Made by a program: the position numbers and the translations under genes
The notes under the pieces: model-generated
The model's database searches: none
Told to the model about the DNA's origin: nothing
The model's input: the letters and a program-made list of their open reading frames with translations, nothing else
Source: Sclerodactyla briareus
Taxonomy: Eukaryota > Echinodermata > Holothuroidea > Dendrochirotida > Sclerodactylidae
DNA: 64,000 bases
Assembly: GCA_026419785.1 (NCBI GenBank)
Contig: JAODTK010005689.1
Location: 920,677 to 984,676 of the forward strand
Direction of reading: 5' to 3'
Part shown: piece after piece, positions 22,225 to 34,869 of the stretch
How the letters are laid out: every line of letters starts with the position of its first letter
How positions within the stretch are numbered: the stretch's first letter is position 1

Positions 22225-22580
22225 GTGACTGAAGGGGCCGGGGGCTGTTGATTTGACTATGTTTCTATTTAGTTCGCAAAGATAGACATTGGTTCCACAA
22301 GAAGCCCAAATTCATAAATGAAAGCAAACCGACGCTGAATAGACGAAATAAGCACAATGTACCAATGCGGTCTGCGATGCGTATCAGCGCGAATGATTCT
22401 ATGGAATAGAAGTCATTCTCGGTGATACGCATCCGTATTGGTAGCATGTGCCATATTTTTGCCTATTCGGTGTTGGTTTGCTCTCCATTTGGAATTGTTC
22501 TGCCTCTGTGGACCAATTTTCCTCTTTTCAAACAAATAGGACATTCAGACCCATCCCCATCTCCGCTCAATGAATTCGCG
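22225..22580. repeat. ~355-bp foldback repeat (long inverted arms)
   Basis: The arms are centred near 22,405. ACCAATGCGG...GATGCGTATCAGCGCGAATGAT (22,356-22,398) opposes ATCATTCT-like...GGTGATACGCATCCGTATTGGT (22,410-22,443). Pairing continues outward: AAAGCAAACCGACGCTGAAT with ATTCGGTGTTGGTTTGCTCT, and ATTGGTTCCACAAGA with TCTGTGGACCAATTTT. Single mismatches and indels are common. A MITE or foldback element is the likely source. Confidence 0.8.
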
Positions 22581-23910
22581 ATTTTATCCCAGCGTTAACC
22601 GGACCCCCTAGCAACATGGAATCCGATAGCCTGCACACTGGCTAGTTTAGGAACTATCCTCCCCGCCGCAACAGCACATTGATGATTGAACTTACGTATA
22701 GTTTTCAAAGGACTACGAGCTTCTGAGACCTATTTCACCTATATAAACATTGGCCCACCAAAATTTTCAATCAGGTCATGAGTATAAATCTGACCTCTTG
22801 GCCGAAAAGAAGTTACCTGTGCCTACACCGAAGCGTCCTACCGCGTGTTTTATTTTGCAAGTCATTTTGGCCCCCAAAATCGTCATGCGTTTTGGCGAGC
22901 CCTACGTTTGACATCACCTTGTTGGACCCATGGTAGGATATATCTTCAGTAGTTTAATCACGCCTGTGCCTGGACTTCCACTCGACCCCCTACCTCCTCC
23001 AGGGTAATCGAATAAATAATCTAACCAGGGACTGTCCTAGATGCGATAGACACTGTATTGGAAGTAATACGGTAAATCATAGTCTGAGCGATGGCCAAAA
23101 CGGGACAGTAACAGGTGCGGGGTAAAATTCCACAGTAATTGTAACGTAAGCTTTTCGTCTTTCCAGTGCTCTCGAAGTTATATTGTTGCTTAATATGTCT
23201 GTCTTCGCTCGTTCGGGCTTCCCGAAAAGGTCAAATGCTGGTAGGAATTCATTCATGCCAAATAATTGGCGCGATCGGTGTGACGCTATCGGGGGGGGGG
23301 GGGGGGGGGGGGGGGGCTGGTTTGGCTTGGTTGTGTAGTCTTTGACCCATGGGGCCCACTAACGAGGGGACTGTCTAGTTGGCTTGTAGAGAGCATGCCG
23401 CACATTGGCCAACTTTGCATGAAAAAAAAAAGGTTCAATAGACTAGGTTAACAGTGTGTGTATATCGTCAATGATGGTAATTCTCGTCGGATTCTATGAC
23501 GACCAGGCCTACGGCCGCCAAAGAGTATGAAGAAAAACAGCCTAACAAAGGAGAGAAACGCGAAAAAGGAAAACAAAAAGATAGAATGAGAAACAAGCCA
23601 GTCAAATGGCAATTTATTCCTTGGTACGCTCTAGGGGCTACCATGATCGTGGGGCCCATCGAAACCAACGTTGGCTACAGAAAAAAAAAAAAAAAAAAAA
23701 AAAAACAGTAGTGGGAATATTATACCTCAGCAATGGTGGACAGAGAAAGAAACTTGGGCATGTTATAGTCTAGTCTTGCGTTAAGACTATTCCCGATAAC
23801 CTGTTGCTCCATATCCCACACTCACGAGATGCTGCAGTGCCCCACCATTGACAGACAGTGTTATTCCAGACAGTCGGGTGCATTTTTTGGACAGACAGGA
23901 CGGCAGGACA
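22581..23910. other. unassigned, with long homopolymers
   Basis: There is a run of 26 G at 23,291-23,316 and of 25 A at 23,681-23,705. No coding region is recognised. Confidence 0.5.
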
Positions 23911-24000
23911 GAAGACAGACTTACAGATAGATAGATAACTTTATTTGATCCCTGGCAAGAGAACATGTTGCAGGAAAAGGTCATATAACCAGAACATTAA
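23911..24000 (-). mobile_element. possible LINE 3' terminus with (TATC)n tail
   Basis: Minus-strand sequence reads GGGATCAAATAAAGTTATC followed by TATCTATC. It looks like a retrotransposon 3' end with an AATAAA signal and a short tetranucleotide tail. The body upstream (24,000-24,400 minus) has an open frame of 135 codons without a recognised domain. Confidence 0.4.
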
Positions 24001-24597
24001 ACGTACATTGACATTTATAGATAAGACAGTTGAGACGGCAAAAATTTAAAAACGCACATAAAACATTGAAAATCAAAAAACCTGGGTAAGACGATAAATG
24101 ATTTTTGTTTGCACAAAAGAAAAGTACCTGGGGAAATTGATTGTGCAAGGTACTGAAGCAATGGCGGTGAGTATGGGAAGAGAACCGGTCAAGCCGCCGT
24201 GCGTTGGATCGGATTACCCTGTCACTTGGCTGGTAATTGAACGCGTGATCCTCGTCCTTCCCCAGAGACATCATTGGTTTCCGGACTCGAGACTGATAGA
24301 CGGTGGCACTGTGGGCAAACGCGGAGACCACCGGGTGATAACGCCGTTTAGGGTTCAGGAAGGGCTTTCTAAAAGGAATCGTCTTCACACAAGACTATTG
24401 TTTCCAGGATCGTGTCCCGAGAAAGCAGGTAACGATATTTAAATAGGGATGGAAAGAGAGGGGTTGATACCAGTGATCATCGAGGCCTGATGATTGTGAC
24501 AAGTAATGACGGCAAGGCGCCGCACATGGTGCCTGATATGTGTCCAAAGGGGGGCACAGAAATTTGATTGGGGGGGTACTATCTAATACTATCTAAG

Positions 24598-24715
24598 CGG
24601 GGCGCCAACATAGGTTGGCGCGGAGCGCAAAGAAAACATTTGGTTGCGCAAGCCCCCCCAGATGGCCGGAAATGACATCTCCCGAGCGTTTGGCTGCATG
24701 TAACAAGCCCCTGAA
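24598..24715 (-). repeat. GGCGC-palindrome dispersed repeat, copy 1
   Basis: GGCGCCAACATAGGTTGGCG, then GGAGCGCAAAG...CAGATGGCCGGAAATGACAT. It aligns with 48,000-48,110 in the same orientation and, inverted, with 29,720-29,850, 42,160-42,290 and 61,770-61,830. Confidence 0.6.
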
Positions 24716-27265
24716 TCTGAACATTTGTGATCACAAATTCTGTAATCAATTGAAAATTTTAACATTTAGTCAGACCTCGGTCTATTTATGCCCGCCTTTT
24801 TGGCCAGAATGTTCAATGATTTGTGTTCCACACTACTGTTCACCAGTGTGCGCGAAGGCGCCCATTCTGTCTGGGCTTTCCCTGGCACATCTGAAAAAAA
24901 CAAAACAGGAATCTCACCAGAAAATTTGGGACTTTCGCATCTTAGCTCTACTGGTCCAACCATGATATGACGTCAGAGAAGTTAACTGGAGAAAACATGC
25001 GATTAAAATTGAAGCAGTCATGGTAGCTTAGCTACGCAGTTCCGAATCGCGCGTGTCGCGGGAGGAGGGGAAGGGAAAGGACGGAGGCTAACGGGTTTAG
25101 TATCGAAGAAGAGGTTGACTGTAGTGTTCAAGGTCACTGAGAATGTTGTTGTATAATTTCAGTATTTCACCTCACAGATATGTAAGAGTTAGGGGGATTG
25201 AGAGGGTAGCATGCTTAAATAGAGCTTGCGCGGAGATGACGGGAAAGTGACGGGACAAACACTCACACTAGTACACGGCGCGAAGCGCGAAAATTTTCAC
25301 TTTTTATCGCACTCGAGGCGAATTTGGCACAAGTACGGCCTTCTTTGATATTTTTTGTGAATACTTTTTTCCGAAAATCACAAATCTAATGGGAGGGGGG
25401 GGGGGCTACAAGGGGGCACAAGGTTCTCGAGGGGGCGCACGTTCCCCCTGCCCCCCCTTTGACGACGCCACTGATATGATGATGTCAGAGTGTGTGGTCC
25501 AAACCATCTAGACCTAAGCCTATTGTAATTTTCCCCGCCGAAACGAATCACTAGAATCGCTTTTCCAGTTGCCTATCCGATCATACAGTTCTTGATCGAA
25601 ATCATTTTTAAATTTTTCATGCGTTGATGTTTGGAGATTGGTAGACTGAAATTTGTTCAGGATGCCGCATGAACTCAAGGGAAGGTGGGACTATTGAGTA
25701 GCCAGTGATGTTGCACTCCATAAGGAAAAATGACGTTCTAGTACACACCTGGCGCGAATAATAGGGACGAGGACACGCTCACGTAATGGTCACAACGCAA
25801 AAACAACCTTCACGTACATCCGGACTTATTTTTCGCATGGAAGTACTTGTTACGATGATATCGTGCCGATTGTCTAACCTCGAATGGAAACCGATATTCC
25901 ATAGGAAAGTCCGCCTGGAACGTCATGCCCCTTTGAAATTGTGTAGGTCGTAAATTGTAACTTCAGAAAGGTCTACGACAAGCTAACGGGGGGGTCAAGT
26001 ACTTTCGGTACCTCGCGTCTAAAGTCAAATCGAGGCGCTCTATAAGAACACTAATTCTAGGCAATAGAATACTGTCGCTCGAACGATAGGGAGTAAAATG
26101 GGCCGAACTAATGATAACGTCAAAATTCTATGACAGCGCATTACCAACGGGTGCTCGAAGCGCTTTATGATATCGATCATAGAAACGAGTCAGGCACAAT
26201 CCGGAGGTATATCGCGGCGCTATATCCGCGCCAGTGGTGTTCGATACCTACGGTAGCCATTTTCCACCTGGGTGGAGAGAAGCAAGCGGGATTAAGTAAC
26301 TTGGGTTACAAGCTCGATGCCGGGACCAATTGGGCCACATGCTCCCACTGAGAAAGAATGAGCAATCGAGTTACGTTACACGCTGAGTTCTGATAGTCCA
26401 AACTGTGCAGCGATTGACACAACGCCCGGCACCCCACCTCTGCCCGTGAACCAGGAATCGCAGTTACCGAAATAATAAACGATCCTGTATGTAGCTCCTA
26501 GAACACGCAACTTCTGTGATGAGCTATGGCCAAACTCATAATAACAACGAAATATCAGAGGATTAGTATCCCCAGTTTAGTTTCGATTTCAACATTATGG
26601 ATTGTACAGAGATTGGAAAATGGGCAGCAATATTAGTGGGCAGTCATTTGACAATACGAGCTAGGTTTCTATCCTAAAATGTAAAATAACAGTGGTTCGA
26701 GCAAATAAATTGCAGCAAGATGTAGATGGCATTACGGAGACCGGTCTGGTCGAGTAATGAAACTTATTTTACGACCAGTTCGGTAGTTCGCTTAAACTCC
26801 CGCCATCGCCTGTCATCGCGGAGGCGGGGAAGGACATCCTCAAACCCCGAATTCCTAATTCCGAAAGGCTATATAGTGGTATTTTCCCAACGGACACTTA
26901 AATGGCGGGTGTAATACGCGCAAGCCCAACAGAGAGCCAGCGGTCATCTGCAATTTAGCGAAATATAGAACAGTTCTAATAGGCAACTCCATATCAGATC
27001 ATGTTACATCTGTCCTATTTTGTAAACATTACGGCAAAAACCTTGAACAATGTCCCACGATGTATAAGTCTATGTCTGAGTAATTATCATTCTCAGTTCG
27101 AGGATCCACCGAGTAGGTCTAGTACCGGCATAATGCATAGACCGCAGATTGGCTCATATCAGACTGATCTAAAGAAAATCGAAACGTAATATAAATATGT
27201 GGGGGAATGTAGACAAAGAGGCAGGCAGTCGGAAATCTGGAAGTATGTGAAAAGATCATTGGGCG
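24716..27265. other. unassigned; one G/C-tract element end
   Basis: At 25,385-25,473 a G-rich then C-rich stretch ends GACGACGCCACTG, resembling the CAGTGGCGTA termini seen elsewhere in the window. From about 25,700 to 27,190 the sequence has even base composition, abundant CpG and no repeat or domain that I can see. Confidence 0.45.
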
Positions 27266-27269
27266 GTAT

Positions 27270-27660
27270 GATGCGGGCGATTCAAAGGATGGCGGTTGGT
27301 ATGTGCATGACAAGTTGCAAGTTGTTCTGGTTACAGTTACTTCCCGTAGGCGCCCTTCTGGGTTGGTCCAATAGCCCCCAGCGTCCTAAGTCACCATTTG
27401 TGGATGGACTTCGGCTCGGACATATACAAGAGTCTCTGTATCTCCAGCCCTCAGGTCCTGGTATTTGCCGTCTTGGCTTTCTCTCTGCTTCTGGGGTGTG
27501 ATTCGTCGGTTATATTGGAATTATGTGATATTGGCCTGTCTTCTTCCGTATTTCAAGAACCACGAGATCTGGATCCTCGCCTTGTTTGTCTGTCCGTCGC
27601 AGCTCAACGTCGTACAGGATCTTGGACTGAATGCTCTCTGAGGTCATGTCTCGGGTGATG
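27270..27660 (-). pseudogene. LINE reverse-transcriptase ORF, C-terminal end, frameshifted
   Basis: Minus-strand fragments in shifting frames read KILYDVELRRTDKQ, DPDLVVLEIRKK, KYQDLRAGDTETLVYVRAEV and, at 27,365-27,301, LREVTVTRTTCNL. This order (WDxxxxTD, RPDxVxxxK, KYQDLxxE, xxAEVxPVVVGALG) is characteristic of the distal region of one class of animal non-LTR RT ORFs, downstream of the polymerase core. At least three frameshifts and a stop are present. It is a different lineage from the CR1-type copies at 35 kb and 57 kb. Confidence 0.65.
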
Positions 27661-28335
27661 CATGGCAGGGCCGCTGCTGGTCTTCTATCGTCGTTTGTTG
27701 CCAGTTGTGGCGATGTGATTGTGTCGGGGCTATGTATTCCAGTGCCGACTTCTTGGATCCAGCACGACGGTTCCAAGTTTCGTCCCGGATGTTATCAATT
27801 TCGACTTCAGTTAGAATCCCAGCCCTTGCATCCTGTGATTTGCAGTCGGATGATCGGTTTTTATTGGCGCGCATTTGGTTTGCGTTGTTCAGGTTGTTGC
27901 CAGTGATGGCAGATACGCTTTCGTACCCGCGTTTTTTTGTATCACTCAGGAAAGTAAGTAGCACTGGATCACCTCGCCATTATCTTGGTTAGTCCCATTT
28001 TTCTCCTGATGTTTATTACAACTCCTTGTTTGTTGTTATTTATGGTTACTCCCAAGTAGCCCACTTTTTCGTCAGGACTCCTGAGAGGACGACGAATGGC
28101 GATACATGGTTATCCCGGGCGCGGGACCGGAGTTAGTCTGAGCCGGTATTCTGCTCGTTGAATACTCCATAGTCTAATGGTCGGAGGGGCGTAATTAACG
28201 AGAGACCTCACTTCGTCTTCCCTATGTCAGGCAAGTTGTCCTCTCTTAGTCCAAGAGCTGTATAGAGAACTTGAATTCTGGTTGGAGAGATGAACATGGT
28301 CTGGATGCTTCCCTTCAGCCCTTGATTTGAATACA
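27661..28335. other. unassigned; possibly more of the 27.3-kb LINE
   Basis: A 106-codon minus-strand frame (27,644-27,964) lies directly upstream of the RT remnant and may belong to it, but I cannot match it to a domain. Confidence 0.3.
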
Positions 28336-28377
28336 TACTCATGTACTATACTACTACTACTACTACTACTACTACAA
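28336..28377. repeat. (CTA)n microsatellite
   Basis: About nine CTA/ACT units. A related ACT tract lies at 29,101-29,160. Confidence 0.9.
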
Positions 28378-28954
28378 AAGTGGTCTCGAGGTAACTTTAA
28401 CATAATAACTTCTACGATAGATGGTGGTGGAGAGGAGGGAAAGTTGCTTGGAACAGCAGCATTATAATTGGATGCCATTGCGCAGTAGCAAGGAAGAGAG
28501 CATTCGACGCTTGTATTTCCTTAGGAATTTAAAAATGAATGTATGAATGTAAGTAGACAGGAACTATCGATGCCGCATTTCCGAACCAGTAATTCAGAGC
28601 GGTGTCCACCTTAAGTTTATTTGCTTTTTGGCAGCATATGTCCAAGAAACAGTTCCGTAAGTCAGAGAACGTGGTGTTGGCCTGTTCTCCTGCCCCACTC
28701 GAAACTTCTGTCCCGTATGAGCAAAATCTCAAAAGATGCCTCGACACGTTTGTTAAAGCACATTGCTATATCCTCTGTAGGCGTGTTCTAAATCTACTGC
28801 CGCACGCTAGCCACATTCTTTTATCATTTCATCCGCCTAATTGTAAATTCATGTTATTTCTAAATTCTTTTACTCATTTTAGTTTCTATATCGTTTGATA
28901 TTAAGTTCATATGTACTGTCGTGACTATTGTTTTCATTTTCGTTCCAGGTCTGT

Positions 28955-29035
28955 TCCGCACCATCCATCATGCGTCCATCCCTCCATCCGTCCATCCATC
29001 ATCCATCCTACATCATCCATCCAAACATCCATCAA
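28955..29035. repeat. (CATC)n-like microsatellite
   Basis: CCATCCATC units with imperfections over about 80 bp. Confidence 0.85.
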
Positions 29036-29100
29036 CACCGGTATGTAGGGCCATGCAATAAGCAGTTCAAAGTTAAGAGTATTGGTACTACATATATCTA

Positions 29101-29160
29101 TACTACTACTACTACTACTACTAATACCAATACTACTACTACTACACTACTACTAATAGT
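29101..29160. repeat. (ACT)n microsatellite
   Basis: Two ACT blocks separated by AATACCAAT. Confidence 0.9.
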
Positions 29161-29359
29161 CGACTACCAGTTTGATTGTTAGGATCTGGCAAAAAAATCA
29201 AAAAAGGCAGTTAACTGCGCAAATTCGCTCGAATGCACTGAAATGAAAAGTGAACAAATTTCGGGCTTCGAGGTATACTCGTGTGGATTCGTTCAGTTAC
29301 TCTACATCATCTCGCAAAACTCTACGGAAATTTCTGCCTCTGCCCCTCCCCCCGCTCAT

Positions 29360-29900
29360 ACAATATATCTGCGAGTGGGTGAACTTAGTACAACATTCTC
29401 ATTGACCTTGAAAAACTACAATCAACCTCATTTGAGTACTAAACCCTTTAGCCTCAGACTGCTTGGGATTTTAACGTAGGTTTCCTCCACGTAACTGCTA
29501 CTCGGAAGTTCCTGTTTTTTGGGGTGAGATCCTGTTTCCCAGATGTGGGCCAGGAAAAGCACGCGCCCTGATGAACAGTAGTATGGAGCGCCAATTGTTG
29601 AACATTTTGGCTTGAAAAAGTTAAAGTCTAGGCAGCGAAAAGACCGAAGTCTGACAAAATTTTCAAATTTTCTACGGAATTAACCCAAATTGTGATTTCA
29701 CAAAATGCCCAGGTTGAAAGCTGGTACAGCAGCCCTAAAGCCGGGAAGGTCAGTTCGCCCTATGGAAAGGCATGCGCAACCAAAATTTCGTGTACGATCG
29801 GCGCCAACCTGTGATGGCGCCTCCGCTAGATCAGTAGTCTGGTGCCCCCACGAGCCGGACGAATGTCTGTTGCCCCTCTTGGTGCACCCGTATGGAAAAG
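29360..29900 (+). repeat. dispersed repeat, shared with 41,640-42,340
   Basis: Shared stretches in order: ATCTGCGAGTGGGTGAA/ATCTGCGAGGTGGAAAT, CATTCTNATTGACCTTGAAAA with CTACAATC, TACTAAACCCTTTA, GACTGCTTGGG, and a 3' part containing GCGCAACCAAAATTTCGTGT and CGGCGCCAACCTGTGATGG. The 3' part is the GGCGC-palindrome module found alone at other sites. Probably one composite non-coding element. Confidence 0.65.
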
Positions 29901-30900
29901 TATGGCGGACGCAACGGTAGTAAGAAAAATAATCTCTTTTATTAAGCCAATCCAATAAATAGGCCTATTATGTACGTGGTCGTCAACCAAAAAAAATGTA
30001 CGAATAGAATGATTGGGGGGAACAACTAGTGCGCGAGCTGAGAATGTATAACACGCTTCAATCTCAACAAGGCAAACGACCTGGACGGAGTGCGATCACT
30101 AGACTTGGTGAACGTTCGTAACGGCTCACAAACCTTTACTGAAGGAATCAGTTATGTGCCCAGTTCAGTTTAATGTATTTGTTACGAGAGGACGCGGATT
30201 TCAACTTCCGTGCTGGAAATGGAGCAGGGGAGATACATGCGAAGAGCATGTAGCGGTGGCGCTATAACAGTGGAAATTGTCCAGGTGTCCGGGATAGGTA
30301 AATCAGAACGATTGAATGTGGTGCGCCCTGCAGAAACGGCGGTTGGGGGTTCCTGTTGCGATAATGAAGCAGCAGGGGGTAATCGGTGAATAATCAACGT
30401 CTTAACACAGTGACATTTCTTTTCGTCTTCAGTATCAACACGTTTTATCACCAGAGCCTATTACGTAACCCGACCGTCGTTACGTTCTTCCTATAAGAGT
30501 ACTGCCATGCAACGGACGCCTCTTCCGAGCCAGTCCGAAGACCAATACCCTGTGTTAGGACCACTCGCCATGCGAGCTCCTATCGCTCTTCATTCTCAAT
30601 TGAGAATGAGCATTATCACACCACCTTGGCGTGCGACGTACCTGCCGGAAGACGTACATATTATAAGGGAAACCGCATGGTGATTCCATCTGATCTGGCC
30701 TTCCCAAGACCGACCCTTGCAGATCTGCTCCGACGTCACCATCGCTAGAGCTCTACCCATTGAGGCTTGTTCCCGGTACCGCATTGCGGCATTCGTATTC
30801 CCGCCGCAATGCGCTTTTGGGGGGACCTCACCACGTTATTGCTGTCCTGTGTTCTTCGTAAATCACCGAGGTCCAAGAAGGGCACGCCCCACCACTTAGC
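29901..30900. other. unassigned, even-composition sequence
   Basis: No repeat or domain is seen. One 20-bp perfect palindrome, TCATTCTCAATTGAGAATGA, lies at 30,590-30,609. Confidence 0.4.
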
Positions 30901-30901
30901 T

Positions 30902-31000
30902 ACACCAGAATAATACTAATAATAATTATAATAATACTCATAAATAATTTAATAATAATAATAATGATGAAATGATAATGATAATAATAATACGATACAT
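30902..31000. repeat. (AAT)n microsatellite
   Basis: Interrupted AATAAT/ATG units over about 100 bp. Confidence 0.9.
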
Positions 31001-31019
31001 ACCATTTTGATTCCGGGAT

Positions 31020-31450
31020 CATTGTCAGAGGTCATCTGAGGTCCAACCGAGGTCAAAGCAAAATATGAACATCTTTGTGAATACGATGACTCCCGAATGT
31101 TCGTTCGGCAGGATCACGCTGAAATTTAGTATCAACCCCTCCTTCCATGGTTGTTCCCGGTTCTGAATTGGGGGTCATGTTTGAGTGGGGGACTGAGGAA
31201 TTGACAAATTGATTTATGGCCAAATTTTGGCTTGGAACCGACAACGGTCACCCACCGAGCTGGATCAAATTCGAAATTTGGTCTATGCCCCCACCATAAC
31301 TGAAGTGCATAAACCCCGATCGCTCCCTGGGGTCAGGTCAATGTCTATGTTGAGGTGAACTTTAATTCATGTCTGAAGAGCCTTGTGACGCAGATAAGTA
31401 TAAAACGCTTTGTCCGATCACACTGAAATTCCGCGCGAGGCCTCGGGAGG
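31020..31450. repeat. diverged ~305-bp tandem repeat, about 1.4 units
   Basis: GGATCACGCTGAAATTTAG (near 31,112) and CCGATCACACTGAAATTCCG (near 31,414) lie about 303 bp apart with similar upstream phrases (CTTGTGA...CGATGAC / CTTGTGACGCAGAT). AGGTCA-type half-sites occur near 31,028 and 31,048. Confidence 0.4.
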
Positions 31451-34400
31451 ATTTATTTTCCCTCTGACGGGTGGGCGATCCGTCTACCCTAGTCGGCCTC
31501 TCCTCTTCTGTTGATTCGCGTCCACGCCTGGCTCGTTGGGTTTGTTACAAGCCCGTGCTAATTTTTTTTTTTATCTCCGGTCGTACTACGTGTGAATTTT
31601 GAAACGTTTACCGGTCCCCGGGTGACAGCTACAGTCCGCGTATTGAGTAAAACTGTAGAGGGGCGTGGGCCCCCGGCGTTCCACGGATTGAATCTAAAGG
31701 GAGCAAGGCTAAGCACTCGGTTAGTCCTGGGTAGACGAGCTGGCACTCTTTAACGTCGTGGCAACGAAATAACAGTTGGGCAGTCCAGCTATCGTATATA
31801 TCAGTGGTGAAACGGCAATAGCTTCGTATTGGGGAACTGTTCAATTGACGTAATTATCTTTACAATTTAACGAAGTTCCATCCACACCACGGTTTCAAGT
31901 AGTTGTTCACGTACCGGGGTTGCTATTCAGCTTCTACGAGGAGGCACCTATTAAACTAACATACTCAAGTTTATATATCCCTCAAATATGTGTGTAAATC
32001 TGGAAATGAAAAGTAATAATCTTGACAGAGGGAACGAAAAACCTTCATTTCTCGGAGAAGTCTGCAATTTAACATTGCTATTTTGAATATAATATCGACA
32101 AGAATAGCAACCTGACAGTACGATATAGGAAATAGAACATAGGGGAGTTGTGAGAGCATCGAGACGGTGAAGTTTACAAGCTGTTTAATGCTGTGCAGCG
32201 AAAGTTCTCAGACGAGTGGGAACGGTAAGAAAATTCATTTTCGCCGTAATTACTGATGAACACGTTTCTCGTTGTTGATTAAGTTTAGGAGCAAGTAGGC
32301 CTAAAAAGATTGATTATTTTTCGACTAACTTACTTAGCCTTTTCTAACGTTAGGCGGTACTTGATGCATGATTGATTGTTCGTTCATACAGCTAATGCAT
32401 ATGCATTAGACGCCTTCACGAACAGTCCTACAAGACGTCCGTGGCGAAACATATCTAAGACCGTACCGTTCAAGGGCTGTTTAGGCAGATACGTGACCTA
32501 GATTATGTGAGAAGCGCAAAAATTGAGTCACAGTCACGGCGTCCTGAACAAGACTAAGCACTCGGTGACAACTTAACTCTGGGATTTGATATATCGTATA
32601 TCGGTAACCAGATTTCACCAAGATGGGGGACGTTATATTCTTCCTCGTGCACTCGACTCAACAGGGGGCCTAGCCCCAAGCGCGGCGTATTCGAGTCAAT
32701 CGATTGCCTGAGCTGAATTGTATCACACCGGTTAGGACCCTAACTGGTGATGTTTCATCAATGATACTATTGTGCACGAAAAATCGCGTGTTGTAAGATT
32801 ATCCACATTTCTTGTTACCCACACCTTTGCCATACCCATACGTAGCAGTGTCCACAGTGATATCACCATTGAAGTGCAGGAATGGCAGGCGTTTGGGATA
32901 TAACGTTGATGGTTATTATAGGTAGGCCACTGTACGGTGAGTCAGATTAATTATTATTGGCCACTATATGACTTCCGTACACAATTCTGTTCGTGGTTCG
33001 CTGCTAGTCGCTAGCTTTGTTCACAAATTTCGTCCGCCATTGACTTCCACCTAGGTATGTGGTTAATTTTTCCCAGTACGCTAGCCCTGACTTATTTTTT
33101 CCTAAGAATCTGCCCCTAATTGAATTCGATTCAAATCCTGGTTACTTAGGGTTCAGAGAGGAAGGTAGGTAAGACGTCCTGGAATGATTAATATTTCTTT
33201 CAAACTATTCAGTCAAAATAGGTTTAAATATTCCGTCTGATTATGAATGGATAATGCCACGATTTATTGGCGGACACGTCCCTACGGGCGAGCGTACTGT
33301 GAACATATGGTTATTCCAGTCTGTCTGGCTGCATTTTTTTCTATAGACAGAATAAGGACACTCTTGGTTCAGGAAGGTCTAAAACAATAATCGTCTTAAC
33401 GCAGGACTAAGTAAGAGGTTACCAGAGGGAGCAGCGGCAAAGACGAGGGGGGGGGGGTTCACATTCAAATGGAGAGGTGCTAGTATCCCCGTCACCTCCT
33501 TGCAGAAACGACTGTTTCAAGTTTAACATTCGTTTTGAATGGTTGGATTGTCTTCGTTTATTATTATGCTAATTGATTTGTTTGATATGTTATTATTTAC
33601 GTAGTTTGTTCCAATGGATGATATTTCGACAGCCTGGTTTGGCCGTCGGCCGTCTGTGTTTAATAAGAAGTATATCGAACCATACATCAGCGTTTCCTGT
33701 TCGATTTCTATCCTGCTGCCACTTCGTTCGTCCTGACAAGCGTATAGCGTCTACACTACGGTCTGTGGTACTCTTTCGGGACATTTTCAGGTAGCGCGTC
33801 TGAAGACCGCAAAACCGCGCGTACTGCCATTTTACAGGAAACACAACCAACTCGCTCAGCATAGGGCCTTGCGTTGGATTGCCGGGCCTAGGTACGAAGG
33901 TACTGGTGTATCGAAGGCTCTTGGCCCGTGGCTGTGTGCAGGGGGACGCGGTGGGAAAAACAAAGTGGCCCTTTTCTCCTCAGCACAGTGTATCAGCGCA
34001 TTGCCCCCTGATTATAGGAAGCGGTATCGCACTCCGACGTTCCCTCTAGCTAGCCATATCGAGGAAGGGAGAGCCGTATGGAGAAGCAGGCTACGTGCTC
34101 AAGAGCGAATCGGAAAAGCTGATCTCCGGTGGGCTTCGAACCAAGCCCCTAATGCTGTACTGGAGCTCCTATTCAGAGCAGAAACTCGTATGGGCCTTGT
34201 TGGCTATGTCCGCTACAGCGCCCTCACTGACAGTAGTGTTATAGTGACATGTGATTTGGGCGACATTCTTCGCATTTGGTTAAACTATTAAAGATTCGCT
34301 CCATTTGACAGCCTCCTCTGATTCGAGCTTAACATTGATTAGCGCTAGTTTGCTGCTCCTTGATGTTCTACTTCACGCCTAGATGGTGTTTTCTTCTTCT

Positions 34401-34865
34401 GCCAGACGCAATCGATTGTATTTTTGAAAATATTTATGCTGTATCTGTGCCTGCGTAATTATCGTCCTGCAGGGTAACACGCACTGAAGATATTCCAGAA
34501 TCTTGCACAATGGCATATTATCATTACGATGAAACAACAAAGGTACGCGTCGGTGCATATGGTGGAAGAAAATCACGGATAGAGAGTAAACAAACTCAAT
34601 GTGCTTAACGAGGTTAGGGCGCAGCCCCTCCTTACTTTGAGGATTTTTTTTTGTGAAATCGTGAGATTTTTTTTTAAATTCTGAAATCGTGGGAAGGAAA
34701 CTCGACCCACCTGGATGGACCCGAGTGAGTTACTAGAATTAGTACACGGACCCTATTTTTTTTTTTTTTGGGGGGGGGTAGTCCTGAGGTTCGATAGGTT
34801 TTTTAAGTCCGAAAAACTTGTTAGTATGGTAAGTCCGGAATGCTTGGTCCAACAAAGGCTGTGAA
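31451..34865. other. unassigned; includes ATGCATATGCAT palindrome
   Basis: No domain or repeat is recognised over 3.4 kb. A 140-codon frame at 33,869-34,291 (plus) has no motif I can name. CTAATGCATATGCATTAG at 32,392-32,409 is a perfect palindrome containing the POU-dimer MORE consensus. Confidence 0.4.
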
Positions 34866-34869
34866 ACTT

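Noticed and set aside
33869-34291. 140-codon plus-strand open frame
   Set aside because: The longest frame in a featureless stretch, but with no recognisable motif, splice context or repeat relation. Compatible with chance.
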